Of a stretch of DNA of 64,000 nt, positions 23,777-36,182 are shown in pieces (the stretch's first letter is position 1; each line of letters opens with the position of its first letter). Made by a program: the position numbers and the translations under genes. The stretch is from Dipylidium caninum (Eukaryota; Platyhelminthes; Cestoda; Cyclophyllidea; Dipylidiidae), in NCBI GenBank assembly GCA_017562135.1, contig QEYB01001057.1:1-64000 (forward strand), in the 5' to 3' direction. A model generated the notes under the pieces. It was not told where the DNA came from, ran no database searches, and worked only from the letters and a program-made list of their open reading frames with translations.

Positions 23777-25233
23777 ATGGCAGACGATCGACGTAGAAGG
23801 ATGAATAAACCGATCCCGGAGATGGGTCAACGCAGGCCACGCTTGCGTTGCATAGAAAGGACTTCGGAGGAGCTCGGCATTAGTAAGTGTTCCTCTCGCG
23901 TGTTCACACTACTCATTCACCTATCCATCATCCTACTAATACTTTCGTATCCTTGCAGCGCTCTATGTGATAAGGGAGCCAACTCTCTTCCATCACACTT
24001 ACACGTTGCGCACTCAGGTAGGGGAGGGCGGCTTCGGAAAGGTTTTCAAAGCCATCCACAATGAGACCCTCGAAAGAGTTGTCATCAAACAAGTCGACTC
24101 CAACCGTGTTCCCTGTTGGTGCAGGGTAAGTTCGAAGACAGGCACAACTCAACGCGTCCTTTCTTGTTGCACTTTTCTCCGGATACACAGTTTGCACTCC
24201 TCTTTGCTCTAGCTGGATGGCGAAATGATACCGATGGAGGTGGTGCTGATGAAGAAGGTGGCGCACGTCGATGGGGTCCCGAGAATGCTGGAGGTCTACG
24301 AACTCCATGGCACTTGGAACATTGTGATGGTGGGTGGCTCACCGGCTGTTAGCGATCTCTTCGACCACATTTGTCAACGAGGGTGCCTGAGTGAGCGCGA
24401 GTCTGCTTTCGTCATGTACCAATTAATTGGTATTTTGATGAAATGTCACGACGCCGGAGTCATCCACCGAGACCTCAAGGATGAAAATGTTCTCATCAAC
24501 TCAGGCAACCATGAAATCCAACTCATCGACTTTGGATCTGGTGCCTTTCTGCACGACGGTATCTACCATGATTTCTATGGTAGGTGGCCCATCTTCCCAC
24601 TCAACTTGTGTGATGTGAGATATGCGACGTCCTAACGCTCTTCTCTCAATAGGTACCCGAGTCTATTGCCCGCCGGAGTGGCTAAGAACTTCTGGGTACC
24701 ATGGTAGGCCTGCAGAAATCTGGACGGTGGGAATTTTGCTGTTCGTCATGATTAACGGGGACATCCCCTTCATGAGTGACAACGAAATCCTCACAGGCAG
24801 AGTACATTTTCGTCGTGACTCCGTCAATACCGAGGCAATGGATCTTGTCAAGTGAGTCTCTTCCAATTGCCCTTTTTCTTTTCTAAATTCACTCCTGCGT
24901 GATCACGCTGTTTCATCCGCATATAGCTCATGCTGTTGTCTGGACCCGAGTAGACGCCCAAGCCTGATGCAGGTTCTCCTCCATCCGTGGATGCGGATCT
25001 TCCGTAACACCATCGCTAGGCTTGAATGTCGCCTCTCCCAGTATGCTTTGGACGAGTCCGCCAAGTATATGCCATCGCCATTGGCTACCTCCATTAGCGT
25101 TCGCTCTGGGCTTTGCGATCTTGCCGATATCTGTGTGTCACACAGTAGCATCTCGTTGAACAATGCGATGCTGACAAGAAGAGAGGAAGAGCCGGAGCCG
25201 GAGCCGGAGACACAACAACAAGGGCAAGAGTAA
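23777..25233 (+). CDS. PIM-family serine/threonine protein kinase
   Basis: Predicted to transfer ATP phosphate to Ser/Thr. PIM kinases are constitutively active survival and growth kinases in animals. Five exons: 23,777-23,882, 23,959-24,125, 24,213-24,579, 24,653-24,851 and 24,927-25,233. The introns are 76, 87, 73 and 75 bp, all GT-AG and in phase, giving 381 aa. Visible motifs: glycine loop GEGGFGKV (57-64); lysine K79 in RVVIK; helix-C glutamate E100 in PMEVVLMKKV; a proline in the hinge region (P135); catalytic loop HRDLKDEN (176-183); DFG (197-199) followed by SGAF; TRVYCPPEW (215-223); and HPWM closing the C-lobe (298-301). The PPEW and GDIPF words and the non-Asp residue before IW (E235) match PIM rather than CaMK or AMPK kinases. 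All catalytic residues are present. A tail of about 80 residues past the kinase fold ends in Glu-Pro repeats, making it longer than vertebrate PIM1 (313 aa). The orthologue is not determinable. It lies in the spacer of the large inverted repeat. Confidence 0.92.
25188..25210 (+). repeat. Coding GAGCCG microrepeat in kinase tail
   Basis: Repeated GAGCCG codons give Glu-Pro-Glu-Pro near the C-terminus of the PIM-like kinase. The run lies outside the catalytic domain and is likely to vary in length between alleles. Confidence 0.6.
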
Positions 25234-28200
25234 CGGTCACAAGACTCAGAGTCGGAGAACCCGAAAAATGAGGCAGCAGCAACCGGGAGAGAGTTGCCAA
25301 ATTCCACCTCCCCTTCTTCAAATTCAGTCAGCAGAAGCAGTCAGCGCAGCGGCTATCTTAGGAGGCGTAAGTCTGTTTTTTTTACAAATAACACGTTCAA
25401 TATTGTTATTGGTAAAACTGACGATTCGACACTCCGTGAAACCTTCGTTCGCGTAATTCGTGCTGCTTCCGGTAGTCTTCACAAATGCGACGCACGCCAT
25501 CCGGAATTCTCTAATCTGCAGCATGGGCATGTGCCATTTCGTGTGTCGGGCCTTAAACGGACGAGTTGCTTGCTACGTGAAGTCAATGTAATGACTAGAC
25601 GATTTCGAAAGAGACTCTTTCGTAGAAGTAACCTGGAAGCGTGTAGCTTTTCCATGCGGAATCTGAGTGTCCTCCGAGAAGGAGAGGCAGACCAGGCAAT
25701 ACTTTTGTCACAGATGTCGACTAACTTGTCACACTAGATAAAAAGAGGCAAAAGGTGGATTCAACCTTCTACTTTATTCCAAAGGCCTTTTGTTCTCGAC
25801 CAAGGCTGCAGTCGGAAGAACACCAAAATTAGTTCTCACCTCACCTCAGCTCCTCGACGATCAGTGGGATGATCTTGTGAAAGGATCTGAATTCGACAAA
25901 ACCGGCTGACCACCTCCAGGAGGGTCTCCACCTCTCGGGCCAAAAGACTGAGGTTCAGGTGAAGTGGGAGAAAGGTCTGCGCGGTGAAGGCTTTGAAACC
26001 AGGTGATTGCCAAGTAATGTGAAGTCCGTTCTGGCAACAGTCACCCCCGCCAGCCGACCGAAGAGACAAGAATGGCCACCTCAGAGTGCGTGTGTCCGTT
26101 TATGTGCACGTCTTCGTCTATGGAAATAGTAATATTTCATATGTTGGCCAAGACTTTTAGTTATTTCCATCCGAGGCCGGACGACTATTCTCACAGCTAT
26201 TCCCGGAATCCCTTCGCTGCATCAGACACATGGAGAGCCGTTGAACCGGTGGAGGGGAGGAGAGGGTGGGGTGGGTTGGGGAACGAGGGAACGTGGAAAG
26301 GCTAACCTTAACCTATAAATTGTCTGACTGCTGGATGGGATGTTTCACTTCTGTCAAGAGGGCTTAGGTTAAAAATCTTCCAATACGTGGGACAGCAGAT
26401 GTGACTTGGTGTCTGACAGAGCGCCGAACGCCTGCGTCGCTTCCTTCCGGAACTCTTCTCCTCTGAAGGCCCTTTGTAGTGCGACACCAGTTGACTCTGG
26501 GTGCGCTAACGCCAGAGAGAGTAGCCAAGTCATAAACCGAAAGGCGACACAATAGGGAATACACGACCTCTCGTCCACACTTGTGTTTTCCCCCTTACGC
26601 AGTCGGTCGTTGAAGTTTCCGATGTTCCATCCGTGTGGGTGCCATATGCACAAAGAAGAGTCCTCCTGTGTGGCGGTGAAATGATATGATAGGCAGCATT
26701 TTAATGGTGAACTCAAACCACAACAAGGCAGGAGAGGGAGGGAGGCGGCTCCAATTCCCTTTCTCGACACTAAGAGCGGTTGACCTACTCTTGAGGGAAA
26801 AACACGCAATACTCGGCTGCCTCGTGTTTATACGTGTAAGTTGGAACTGCAGCTGAAGTGCCGTGGAGGGGAAAATTAGACGATAGTCGTTTTGCTCTCT
26901 CGTCACTTGCCCGAGTGTTACCCGACACCCCTCAGGTAGCTTGTCTGACTTACTTCAGTCGGTGTGGCGAATTGATTACGAAGCATCCGTGTCCGTCAAT
27001 TGTCAATCTGGGAGAGTGAAGTATGTCGGCAAAGACACCTTCGATTATTGAGACTTCATTGGCACGAGTCCATCGGTTCCCATACCGCGCGACGCCAACA
27101 GGGACCGGGGCGGTGGGGCAAGAGTACCGTCCGCACTCGGCGCTTTACTCGGTATTGATTAAACGCTACGATGACATCCCTTGGCGCACTTGTGAAGTAT
27201 GCTTTTCATCCAAGGCACCGTGCGAGGCGTTGTGCGAGGCCAGGCGGGGCGGGGATGGTGGGGAGCGGCGACAAAGCGGCGGTTCCCTCGACGGCCAGTG
27301 ACCCCGTCGCCGACGCAATAAGTCTAAATTCATTACAAGGTACCATTTATGAGGAACACATCTATGATTGTTATTAAGATTTCCTATTTAAAAATAGTTT
27401 TTAACGGCTTTAGCATTGAAATGGCGTATCTGCCCTCAAATGCTAAATAGTAATAATTTGGTAAAACAAAAAGACTTGCGGTAATAATAGTTCCGTCCAC
27501 GTGTTCTCGGTGTGAGGTGGCTTCCTGGTTCGGCGAAGTGAAGACTTATTTCTGGTTTCCCCGCGAATACGCACGATGGCTTCGATCAAGATTGACGACA
27601 GCGGTATTCATGGACGGAAATTGAACTCGTAGAGGTGAAGCAGGAGGGAAGTTGCCGGAGTGACTGTCGAGATCGTCAATGTTCACGTGTGCATCAAGAA
27701 CGTACAATGGCTCGACCTCTCCACCTGACTTCAACCTCATGTGAAATCAGCACACGAAACGCCCCCCGAGGGAAGTGAGCACCCGGGCCCTCGGAGGTGA
27801 CTTTTATAGTGCTGGTGGGGGAACAGTTAAAGAAGCACTAGTCACTAAGTCGATTCTCCTGCCTTGCGATTATAATAATTTTTTCTTTACATACATCTAC
27901 TGCTGCAGGCGGTTTTTATATGTGAAGTTGCGGAAATTCCTAAGATGGATGCCACCCCAGAAAGAGCCATTTCACATGTTCGACGAGCACTTTTCTAAAC
28001 CCATTTTAATCAATAATTCGTTAAATAAAAACCAAATGATTTCCTAATTATAGGTTACTGCGAAGAGCCAACCGCAGGCCTAAATGTCTTGACATTTCGA
28101 CGGTCCTGGAGCACCTCAAGGAGGCAGTATCGGTTGGAGAAAGATTGAGGAGACGAAGAGTCGCCCCGCAAAAGTAAAGGGAAGCGCTGCAAGAGGACTA

Positions 28201-28528
28201 GATCTACTCCGCACGACCGACATTAGTGCCACCCAATACCGTTGCCCTTTCTCTAGGCCACGTAAGCCTTTTGAGCAATATGCGCAATGTTCCAACTCTT
28301 CTCTGCTCCCGTCGGCTTTTGCCACCTCAAATGCACAAGACCTCCCCGAGCATGTTTTAATTGGTTGCTAATGCAACTCATGCGTTCGGAGGAGGTGCCC
28401 AATTCCCAAGCACAGGTCTTTGACTTGGCCTGAGCGCCACTCGTCCTCACGGAGGCCAGTTCTCCCTCAGGTTCATTTGTGCACACAATTTGAGTTGGCG
28501 CAGAAGCGTCTCTTTCTCGACATGTTAG
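25234..28528. other. Kinase 3' flank and spacer; no firm gene
   Basis: No canonical AATAAA was found close after the kinase stop, so its 3' end is unplaced. Open frames include 25,294-25,737 (+, 147 codons) and 26,369-26,809 (-, 146 codons), neither with a recognisable family. A frame open for about 105 codons from an acceptor at 28,053 (TTCCTAATTATAG) contains ISTVLEHLKEAV. It looks protein-like, but I could not link it in phase to a neighbouring exon. Confidence 0.4.
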
Positions 28529-30246
28529 GTTGGGATTTGACCAAGTCTCTCCGCCACTCGTGACTGGCGACTTAATAAACGCTAAGAATCGTCTAGTCGA
28601 GAAGATTTGTGCTGAAGGAAACTCCGCGCATAAAGAACCGGACACAGTTGATGCTTTCGGGTGTTGTGGAACAGTTCTCCATTGCCACTTGACAGAGAAG
28701 GTAGGCCATTTTCCTTCCTTGCGGTGAGTTTTCTTGCTCTCAAGGCGTTATTTTGTTGCCTTCAATATTCTGAGGCTACGTAGCCTCTATCTATTCTACC
28801 TGTTTCTGACTGTTTGGCGCAACAATGAAGTGCTGCAATCCTGACGCCGACATCTGGACAGGTTTGGGGGAAATGGCTGGACGCGGCGCCATTGCGAATT
28901 GGGGCCCGATCCCCCTCCCGCCCTACTGACTCACCTTCGGGACGGGGACATCCACGAGCATTCGTTTTACGCTCTTCTCCCTCACGTGCCTCTATTGATT
29001 CTTATCGATTCTGCCGTTACTTTTAAATTTAAAAAGGATTAGTCGGCCTTTGCTTCCCCACTAAATGATGCAGAAAGCGAGGCAGTGCCAATTGAGGGAT
29101 GGGACAAATGACTGGCCCTCTTAGGGGTACCTCGTAGTGGCCATGTTGCCCCATTGTTTTCCTCGGGGCGTTCAGTGGCCTATTGTGCTGGTGAAAGTCG
29201 ATTCTTCCTGCCCAATGAGTCCATTTTGTGGGAGATTTCAAATGGGACTGTGCAACATCTGTTAGAGCGGAGTGGTCGGCAGCATCTTCCATCGGAGCCT
29301 CGAGGACGCCTTAGAGGAGTCGCGTCTTGGCACCCCGACTGAGGTACGGAGTTTATCACCCGTCTCAGCCCGTCTTTTCCTGTTCCCCTCTAATGCCACA
29401 TCGACGACAAACAAAACGAGGTAACACAGTCTGTACGACTTGACGAATTCATGTGGTGCGTATCACGTGATGGATGTCTCTCCACTTGGCGCGGATGCCA
29501 CCTCTTCAGGAGGTGGAGGAGGTCTAGGAGGTTTGGCAGCCCTGCTTCCTACTCAACTTCTCTTTTTTTCTCTCTAAACACTCAAACCCAGAGAAACTTT
29601 GCAAATTATGAGTATATATATAACTACGGTAAACGGCTGAGTGAGGGAAATTCGAAAGGCCACTGAGCATAAGTAGTCGTCGAGTAGATTAACGAGGTAA
29701 CGTGACTCATTGGCTTTTAACATCATTCCTTTCGGTTGACAGGAGGCGAGAGTGATGTTTCAGGGAACACCAAGACACGCGGACGCCACGGTGGAGGATG
29801 GCCTGCTCCCATCTCGCCCTCCTTCGCTCCCGCCCCAGCAGGACTTGCCTCACCAATTCCACCGACAGCCTCGCAATTCATTACTGCACTTGCCCCGCTG
29901 CCACCTTCGCATCTGCGGCCACACGGCTCGGTGCACTGTCTGCTCCACAAGTGTACAATCTCGGGCGAATTTTTTACTCGACTTGATTTGTGGAATGATT
30001 AAGCAATGTTTTTTTTCCCTCACTTTTTTCTCCTTTTATACCCCATGTTTTCTGCTTCACATTGTGCTGTTGCTATCCATTAAACCACCACTTTTTTTGA
30101 ATTTCAGTGTCCGAAAGACCTCGCTGGGCGGATCGAACGCCAGTACCAAGCTCCCACGCTCCACGTTAGCCAAATTTTCAAGGGAGTGGAATGGAAAGGG
30201 GATCTTGTCGTCGATTGCAAACAAAAACTCTAAAAGTACCTGCTGA
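28529..30246 (+). CDS. Candidate multi-exon gene fragment, unknown function
   Basis: I do not recognise this gene. Four possible exons join in phase: 28,529-28,700 (acceptor CATGTTAG, donor GTAGGC), 29,266-29,343 (acceptor CATCTGTTAG, donor GTACGG), 29,743-29,930 (acceptor GGTTGACAG, donor GTGCAC) and 30,108-30,246 (acceptor TTTTTTTGAATTTCAG, stop TGA). The first two junctions are phase 0 and the last is phase 2. The joined frame is about 192 aa with no start codon identified, so any 5' exons are missing. The second exon encodes an acidic helix-like stretch (SLEDALEESR) and the third a Pro/Gln/His-rich stretch. The third intron is itself open in the same frame, so it could be retained. Several donors are weak, and chance assembly of unrelated frames is a real alternative. 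Confidence 0.27.
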
Positions 30247-32154
30247 ATGCTCAAGCATCTCCCATGACTTAAACTACATGGCAACTACTGGTTTTGCGAT
30301 GTGGCGGATGGGATGACGATTATTACCCTGTCGTTAAGGTCCCGTCAACTACCTTCCGCTCCTGAACGGCCAAGTTTAGATTTCCCTTGCACATTAATAG
30401 TGTCCACTGCCTAAGGATTCCTTCCAATGAGGTGAGGAGGCTAATTTCCCAAACAGCCACTTGAGTAGGTGGGGCTCCTGTGTCGACGGGAAGGTGGCCA
30501 GTCTGGTGATGATTGCTTCCTTAACCGCGTTCCTCGAGCAGCACTATAAAAGGCTTTTCCGCAGGCCCGGGCGATTACTGGTCTCGGGAGCCTGTTCCGT
30601 TTTGCCGGGAGGCGCTTTTCACCTAGCTGCTACTCCTTTTCATTCGGTCTCCCTTATTCGCAATTGCCTGTCTTCTCGGAGCTCGTGAAACGAAGTCCAT
30701 CATTCTCTGATGCTGTTGAGGACAGATTGTGCTCCCAGATGGCCACCCACGCTCATCGAGGCTTCTTCCAAATAGACAAATATAATGCTCTATTATCCTC
30801 ATCCCGTATTCATTTAAACTGCTCTTCGCCTCCTCCCTCTGATTTCACTACAAGAGAGATCGGCGGACACGTAGCAGACGTGTGACGGGCATTCCACAAG
30901 ACCAGTAGTTCAGACGACTGTGTCGTCGGCAAAGGGTCGAGTCTTCCCTTAGGAGTGAAGTTTTAATGGGGGTTTTGCGTACCGACTTCCTCAGCTAGAA
31001 TGCTTGGCCCTTCTTCATATCCGTCCACCTTTGTTGTTACCTCTTACGACTTGCCTCCCACTACCCGTGAACTTGTAATCCACACATGATAAAGTGAACT
31101 ATTCAGGTTGGGTCTTGTGACCGGATGACCATTTCTTTCATCATCAAGTTGTTGTTTTTCTACTCCTCCTCTCCTCATCCCCCCTTTCCCCGATTTCATT
31201 AATGTTTTTTTGTCACGTAGTTTGAGTGTTCCCTTCGATTGTGCTCGCATCCGTTGACGTGGAGACGGTTTTCCTCGCATGTGGACACGTAGCTTCTAGA
31301 CACTTCGGCTCCCGCTCCGAGAGCCGTTTGCCATGGCTATTCCCAACCATCACTGAGTTTGGACCTCCGCGCGCCTTAGGTATTGGGAAGGAAGCAGTTG
31401 TTCTCTGCCTGATGCAGACTCGCAGACGGGCAAATGCCTCGCTTTTAGCAGCTTTTTTGGTCAGCCGAATAGTTTGCTTTCGCAACCGCGGTTTCGCGAT
31501 CGCCATTAATCAGCCCAAAATAGCTCACCAAACAGTGTCTGCATTTTAAATTTCCACTTACACAGTCGCCGGTGACTTTCCGCAGACCACGTCTCGTCGC
31601 AGGCTGTTTGCATTGTTCGCTGACTCGGTGTATGGTGTCGTATCTCGTATAAAATAATTAGCAACCATCGGGGTCATGTCAAGCAAAATCGTGTCATCTG
31701 GTGCGCTATTTTCTTGGTTCCTGGTGCACCCTTTCTTCCCAGTTTCCAGATTATCTAGACAGTATCACTCATGTGATGTGTGCTGCTTATCACCCGAGCA
31801 GTGGGAGCCTCGACGAGTTGCATTTGGGGACGAAAGGGACAAGTTCTGACTTAATGCCCTTCCTCTTTCCCCCCCCTCGAAGCCAGTGCGCTGTGCTGAT
31901 TCTTACACAAGTAGGCGGGTGCGTGCGGAACCAGTGACATGGGTCCAGCTCCTCGTCGAAAGAGGCCTGACGAGTGTGTGGAAATGGTATATAGGAATTG
32001 CGAACAGTTTGGTGAGGGAGAGAGACAAACAGAAATGCACCACCTGTGTTTATTTTTGACCACGTTCGAGATATCGCCGCAAAGACGGGGGGCGGGTGCC
32101 CGCACAGCCGACACATGGTTTGTTTCCGCTTGTCCTTACATTCCCCTCCCCCAC
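30247..32154. other. No firm gene; one TATA-like motif
   Basis: TATAAAAG occurs at 30,545-30,552 (+ strand) upstream of short open frames, the nearest of which starts in the motif's vicinity and ends at 30,885. No domain is recognised. The right half leads into a 197-codon minus-strand frame that extends into repeat unit R. Confidence 0.35.
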
Positions 32155-32383
32155 CCAGCACAACACAACAACCGATGACCTGGTAGTGTGTGTGTCGGCG
32201 CTCGTCATAAAAGCAACGATGCGATAAACAGCCGCACATCTTAGGCGTAAACATCCGCTGCCAAACTGGAGATACGTCAGCTGCAAGTGTTGCTGACAGA
32301 TGGAGAGTTTCCGTTTGTTGCTGATGTTTGTCTGCTGTCCACTGACATTTCACGGCGCCGATGTGGTGGTATCGCTTTTGCAC
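31790..32383 (-). CDS. 197-codon open frame overlapping repeat unit R
   Basis: Among the longest frames here not made of simple repeats. Its N-terminal third lies in repeat unit R and matches, in the same frame, the frame at 35,888-36,184 of the right arm. Both have SP-x-W-x-R-[MI]-FTP near the start of the match and end in VIG, with intervening Cys and His residues kept in part. The C-terminal two thirds have no counterpart. I recognise no family. It could be a relic of a mobile-element protein, or chance openness within a repeat. Confidence 0.2.
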   Translation of the reverse strand: MQKRYHHIGAVKCQWTADKHQQQTETLHLSATLAADVSPVWQRMFTPKMCGCLSHRCFYDERRHTHYQVIGCCVVLGGGGECKDKRKQTMCRLCGHPPPVFAAISRTWSKINTGGAFLFVSLPHQTVRNSYIPFPHTRQASFDEELDPCHWFRTHPPTCVRISTAHWLRGGGKRKGIKSELVPFVPKCNSSRLPLLG

Positions 32384-32500
32384 TCAAAACAGGCTTCCCC
32401 ACTCCTTTCGGGCTCGCATTCTCCGCCGTCAATACGTTCAGCCCTCCAGGCCCGCCCTCCGGAGGGCTCGTGTCGGTGTAGGAATAATTATGTACAGTGG
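32155..32500 (+). repeat. Repeat unit R, extra copy beside the right arm
   Basis: Same orientation as the left-arm copy (18,733-19,045), about 180 bp inside the inner edge of the right arm. It is clearly more diverged from the two arm copies than they are from each other, so it is an older or independent copy and not part of the inverted repeat. Confidence 0.7.
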
Positions 32501-34166
32501 TGGCGTTTGGTAATTCAGCTGCGTTTACCACGTTGGTATCCTGTGTCGATTTCTCTGACTAATTTTATTGAGATACGACCAGTTTCAGGTGACTTTACAA
32601 CACACATCCCTACCGCATTCGACCACGTCGCCTTTTGTGCAAGCACCACTGCGTAAATTACTTTGTTTTGCTTACGTAGTATGCGGTAGTCTGCATTGCA
32701 GCGACTCTGACACCTTGGCTGAGGCAGCGTGGTCAAAAGGCGGCGTAGGACATTCGTCGTTTCCTTGACCCCAACTGTCCTGCTCGACCCGGCCCAGGGT
32801 GCTTCTGAGGGGGATTTTACGGATGTCGTCAGTTGAGCCAGTTTCCTCCAGTCTCCCTCATTCCACATTTGATAAGGCCTCAGCGCAATCCCGATTTGCC
32901 TGTTTGATCGGTGGCACATGACGCTCCGGGTCCGTGGCGAGTTACATAGTTGGTGGTTTAAAAAGCATGTGTGCCAAGTAAACCGCGCTGCTTCCACGTC
33001 TCCTGATGGGGTAGAAGGAGGCGAAAGGAGGCCCAGTGTGTCTGGTAGGAGGCGCCGAGCCGCGACTAAAGCTCAACCACTCACCGCGAGGCCCCGTCAG
33101 CCTAGCCATTAGCCCACCTACCGCCTGACAGCGCGTGTTTCGTTGTTGTGGTAAACGTCGCTGTGACACCATTCTCCCTCACTTACCCCACCAGCGGTGG
33201 CATGAGCTCCCTGCTGGTGGGCACAACGTGCCCAGCATTTGGCAGCCCGGCAGGAGAAGTTGGCGCTGATAAAGCACCCAACCTCAAGGTCGAGGGAGCA
33301 GACGCTGAGTGGAGGGGCAGTTGGAGGCTGGAGGGCGCCCGGGGTGCTCAGGCCTCCTCTCCATTCTCGCGTACCCGCTTTCGCCGCGGCGCTGACTCTG
33401 ACTCTGAGGAGCAAGTCCCGTGACCGCCCCTCACAACTTACATGGGACCACAATTAATTGACTTGGTAACTCACACGTCTGGTGTCCCCAGACAGGAGTT
33501 TAGTTAACACCACTTCTAGCAATGGAGAGGTCGCTTTCTCAGCTAGAAACGGACCGCGTCTTTCACCCCGTGATGAAATAAATCCAGGAGTGATGAGTGC
33601 ACACACAGGCCAGTCTTTTTGATCTCTTCTCTGCAAACCACATGAGGCCGTGCAATTATTACACAGAAGGGCTGAAATGAAGCACGTGTCTGCCACGAGA
33701 GAGCGCCGGTTGGAGCGCCCGAACGCTGATGGTACATGATAAAACAGGCCGACTAACCTGTCATTCTGAAAAAAACCGCCCTCCCTCGCATTCTCCGACC
33801 TCCCACAGCCCCCTCCTCAGCGCCACCGTCTTAGCAACCGACCCGAGCTTTGCTCGCCTCCCGCGGGCATCAGTTCGGGCCAGGCATTCCCGTGTAGGCG
33901 ACCACCGCCCCACTCCATGGCCATGCACTACGGCTTCTGGTCATCACCACCACCACCACTAAACCGCGTCTTAGGGAGTCGAGCGTTTGTCGCTTTTCAC
34001 TCAGTACTCGGAATAATCACGGAGGCGGCCGCTTGGATAATGCAGGCATTAAAAAAGCCGCCACCGTCTGCCGACCAGACGACAGCAGTGCGAGAACAGC
34101 CCAGCTGTTCATAAGCACACCGGCTACTTGTGCAAGGGCCACTGTCCTTATCTTCACCTCCCCTCC

Positions 34167-34202
34167 CCTCCGCCTCCGCCTCCGCCTCCGCCTCCGCCTC
34201 CA
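34167..34202. repeat. CTCCGC hexanucleotide run
   Basis: Several tandem copies of CCTCCG/CTCCGC. The left arm has only a short equivalent (GGAGGCGGAGGGGAGG near 20,430), so the run has expanded here or contracted there since the arms separated. Confidence 0.75.
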
Positions 34203-34985
34203 TCGTCCTCCCATCGTCCTCCCATCGTCCTCCACCACCAGGGGCAGACAGGGGTTGGCTGTAAGAGCGGTGAAGTTGCCAAGATTGAGACATGACTTTC
34301 TTTGGGTTGGCAACCAGGTCTAGCTAACCGACAGGAAGGTTTCCTTGTGCACAGGCTATTCTAAAATGCTTTTGGTAGTTTACCATTCCCCGAGGGCGGG
34401 CAATTAGTCGACGCCCAACCAATGGACAGAAACGCCTCCAACTGTGATTCACGATGTAACGGCAAGTTTTCGCGTACCTGACAGCTATCAAGTGCTCCCT
34501 ACGCTATTGTATCGCGATGGAAAAGTAAGATTCAGAATGCCATTCTCATTGACACCTGAGGCAGTGAAAAAGGACTTCATTCAGAGAGGGAAGCCAAAAT
34601 AGACCATAGTAAACCCAAGGACTATGTGGTTCTCTGAGTGTCACGCACTTTCTTACTTCCCTCGCCTTTCTCACTGGATGCAGGCGAGAAGCAATCTTTT
34701 CACCGACAAGTAGGTCAACCTCGACTCGGGCACGCCAGCTGCTCGTAATCAGTCATCATGAAGCCAGACCCCTGCCGAGAGTGAGGCGTTGACAAACCCC
34801 CTGACGAGAACAGTCGACCACTACTACTCGACTTCTTTACCGATGGATAAAAAATTGATGCACGAAGCATCAGCAGTCTTAGAGTCGCCGCAGGGCCTGG
34901 TGATCACGCAGCCTTTTTGCATGAGGCAGCAATGACGGCACGATGACAGGGGCAGAGCAGCTGAGGGGAGGTGAGGTGGGGTGAG

Positions 34986-35031
34986 TCGAGGCGAGGCGAG
35001 GCGAGGCGAGGCGAGGCGAGGCGAGGCGAGA
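34986..35031. repeat. GGCGA pentanucleotide array
   Basis: About eight to nine tandem GGCGA units. The array is part of a segment of about 110 bp absent from the matching position in the left arm (near 19,812). Confidence 0.8.
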
Positions 35032-35871
35032 GGGACCCTCGGGGTCTGCGCCTAGTTTGGCAACCTACACCTCTCAACCGTTGCCAGCTCTACTAACCAC
35101 CCAGATTCTGTTATATCGTCGTGTTAATTATCCGGACCGCACCTTACCTCCGTGATATTTACAACGACACCTCAAGTAGGTGACCCAGTTTAACCTCTCA
35201 GGTGGTGCTGGAAGGTGTGGGGCAAGCAGTTCTCACCAGTTCGGGCCTGCAAAACCGCAGCCTCGGCAGGCACGTCTCTCTCGCGCGCGGAGATAGGCAA
35301 TGGAGTGTATGTTCACTCGCCAGTGTCAAAAACTAGTACATCTCCGATTGGTTGGCAGTTGTGTATTTGTGAGGACATCCGCACCGGTAAGTCGGCCCAA
35401 ATGTGAGTGCGTAAGTGTCAAGTTGTCACCTGAACGCCAAAACCAACAACGACGCCAAAGACGACGGCGACGACGACGATATGAACAACATTCTCAAGTG
35501 TGAGGGCAACCTATGAACTGGGGTCTGGAGCGCCTAGGTGCATCTTGATGTCTTTAAGATGTGTCGGTAAATAAGACGATTTTTGAGGAATTGAGGTCGT
35601 TTGTTTATATGCCACATAAGACGAGGCCCTGCGACGATTGTTGGCGCCTGTTGCAAGCTAACCAGGCAAACCGAAGTGCTGCTGTCTCGCCATCCTCCTC
35701 CGCCTTGGAGTTCCCCAACTACGCGACTCCAACAGTGGGATTAGGGCGTGCTGCCTCACGGGTGGCACATCGTCCTGGTCGTCGGAGGTGTGTGAGACTG
35801 CTTGGAGTAGACAGGGGCTCAGACGTGGTGATTTTAGACTTCATGAGATAACCTTTCAAGGTAGCTAATTA

Positions 35872-36182
35872 GTCCTCCACGGACACAGTGACTGGAGGGC
35901 CCAACGAGTTGACGGCGGATGACGCGAGCCCGAGAGGAAACAGTGGGGAAGCCTGTTTTGAGCGCGAAAACGATACCACCAGCTCGGCGCCGCGAAATGT
36001 CATCAGCAACAAACGGAAGCTCTCCGTTTGTCCCACTGATGGAGCAACAGTTAGAGCAGGAGTATCTCCACGTTGGCGGCGGATATTTACGCCTGAGAAG
36101 CGCCGATGTTCACCGCACGGTTGCTTTCTTATGGAGCGCCTACACACACCCCACGAGGTCATCGGTTTTGTTGTGCCAGCGT
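35872..36182 (-). repeat. Repeat unit R, copy in right arm
   Basis: Reversed counterpart of 18,733-19,045. The plus-strand frame 35,888-36,184 stays open across it and matches in frame the minus-strand frame at 31,790-32,383. Confidence 0.7.

Noticed and set aside
26369..26809. 146-codon minus-strand frame near the kinase
   Set aside because: Its end looks helix-like, but there is no family match, no supporting splice signals and no duplicate to test constraint.
27909..28370. Exon-like frames upstream of the candidate gene at 28.5 kb
   Set aside because: I first joined these in phase, but recounting showed that the frame does not reach a donor of the phase needed by the exon at 28,529.
29446..29575. 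Gly-rich frame near an ACACAG acceptor
   Set aside because: Its phase does not fit the neighbouring candidate exons, and the Gly run comes from a GGAGGT simple repeat.
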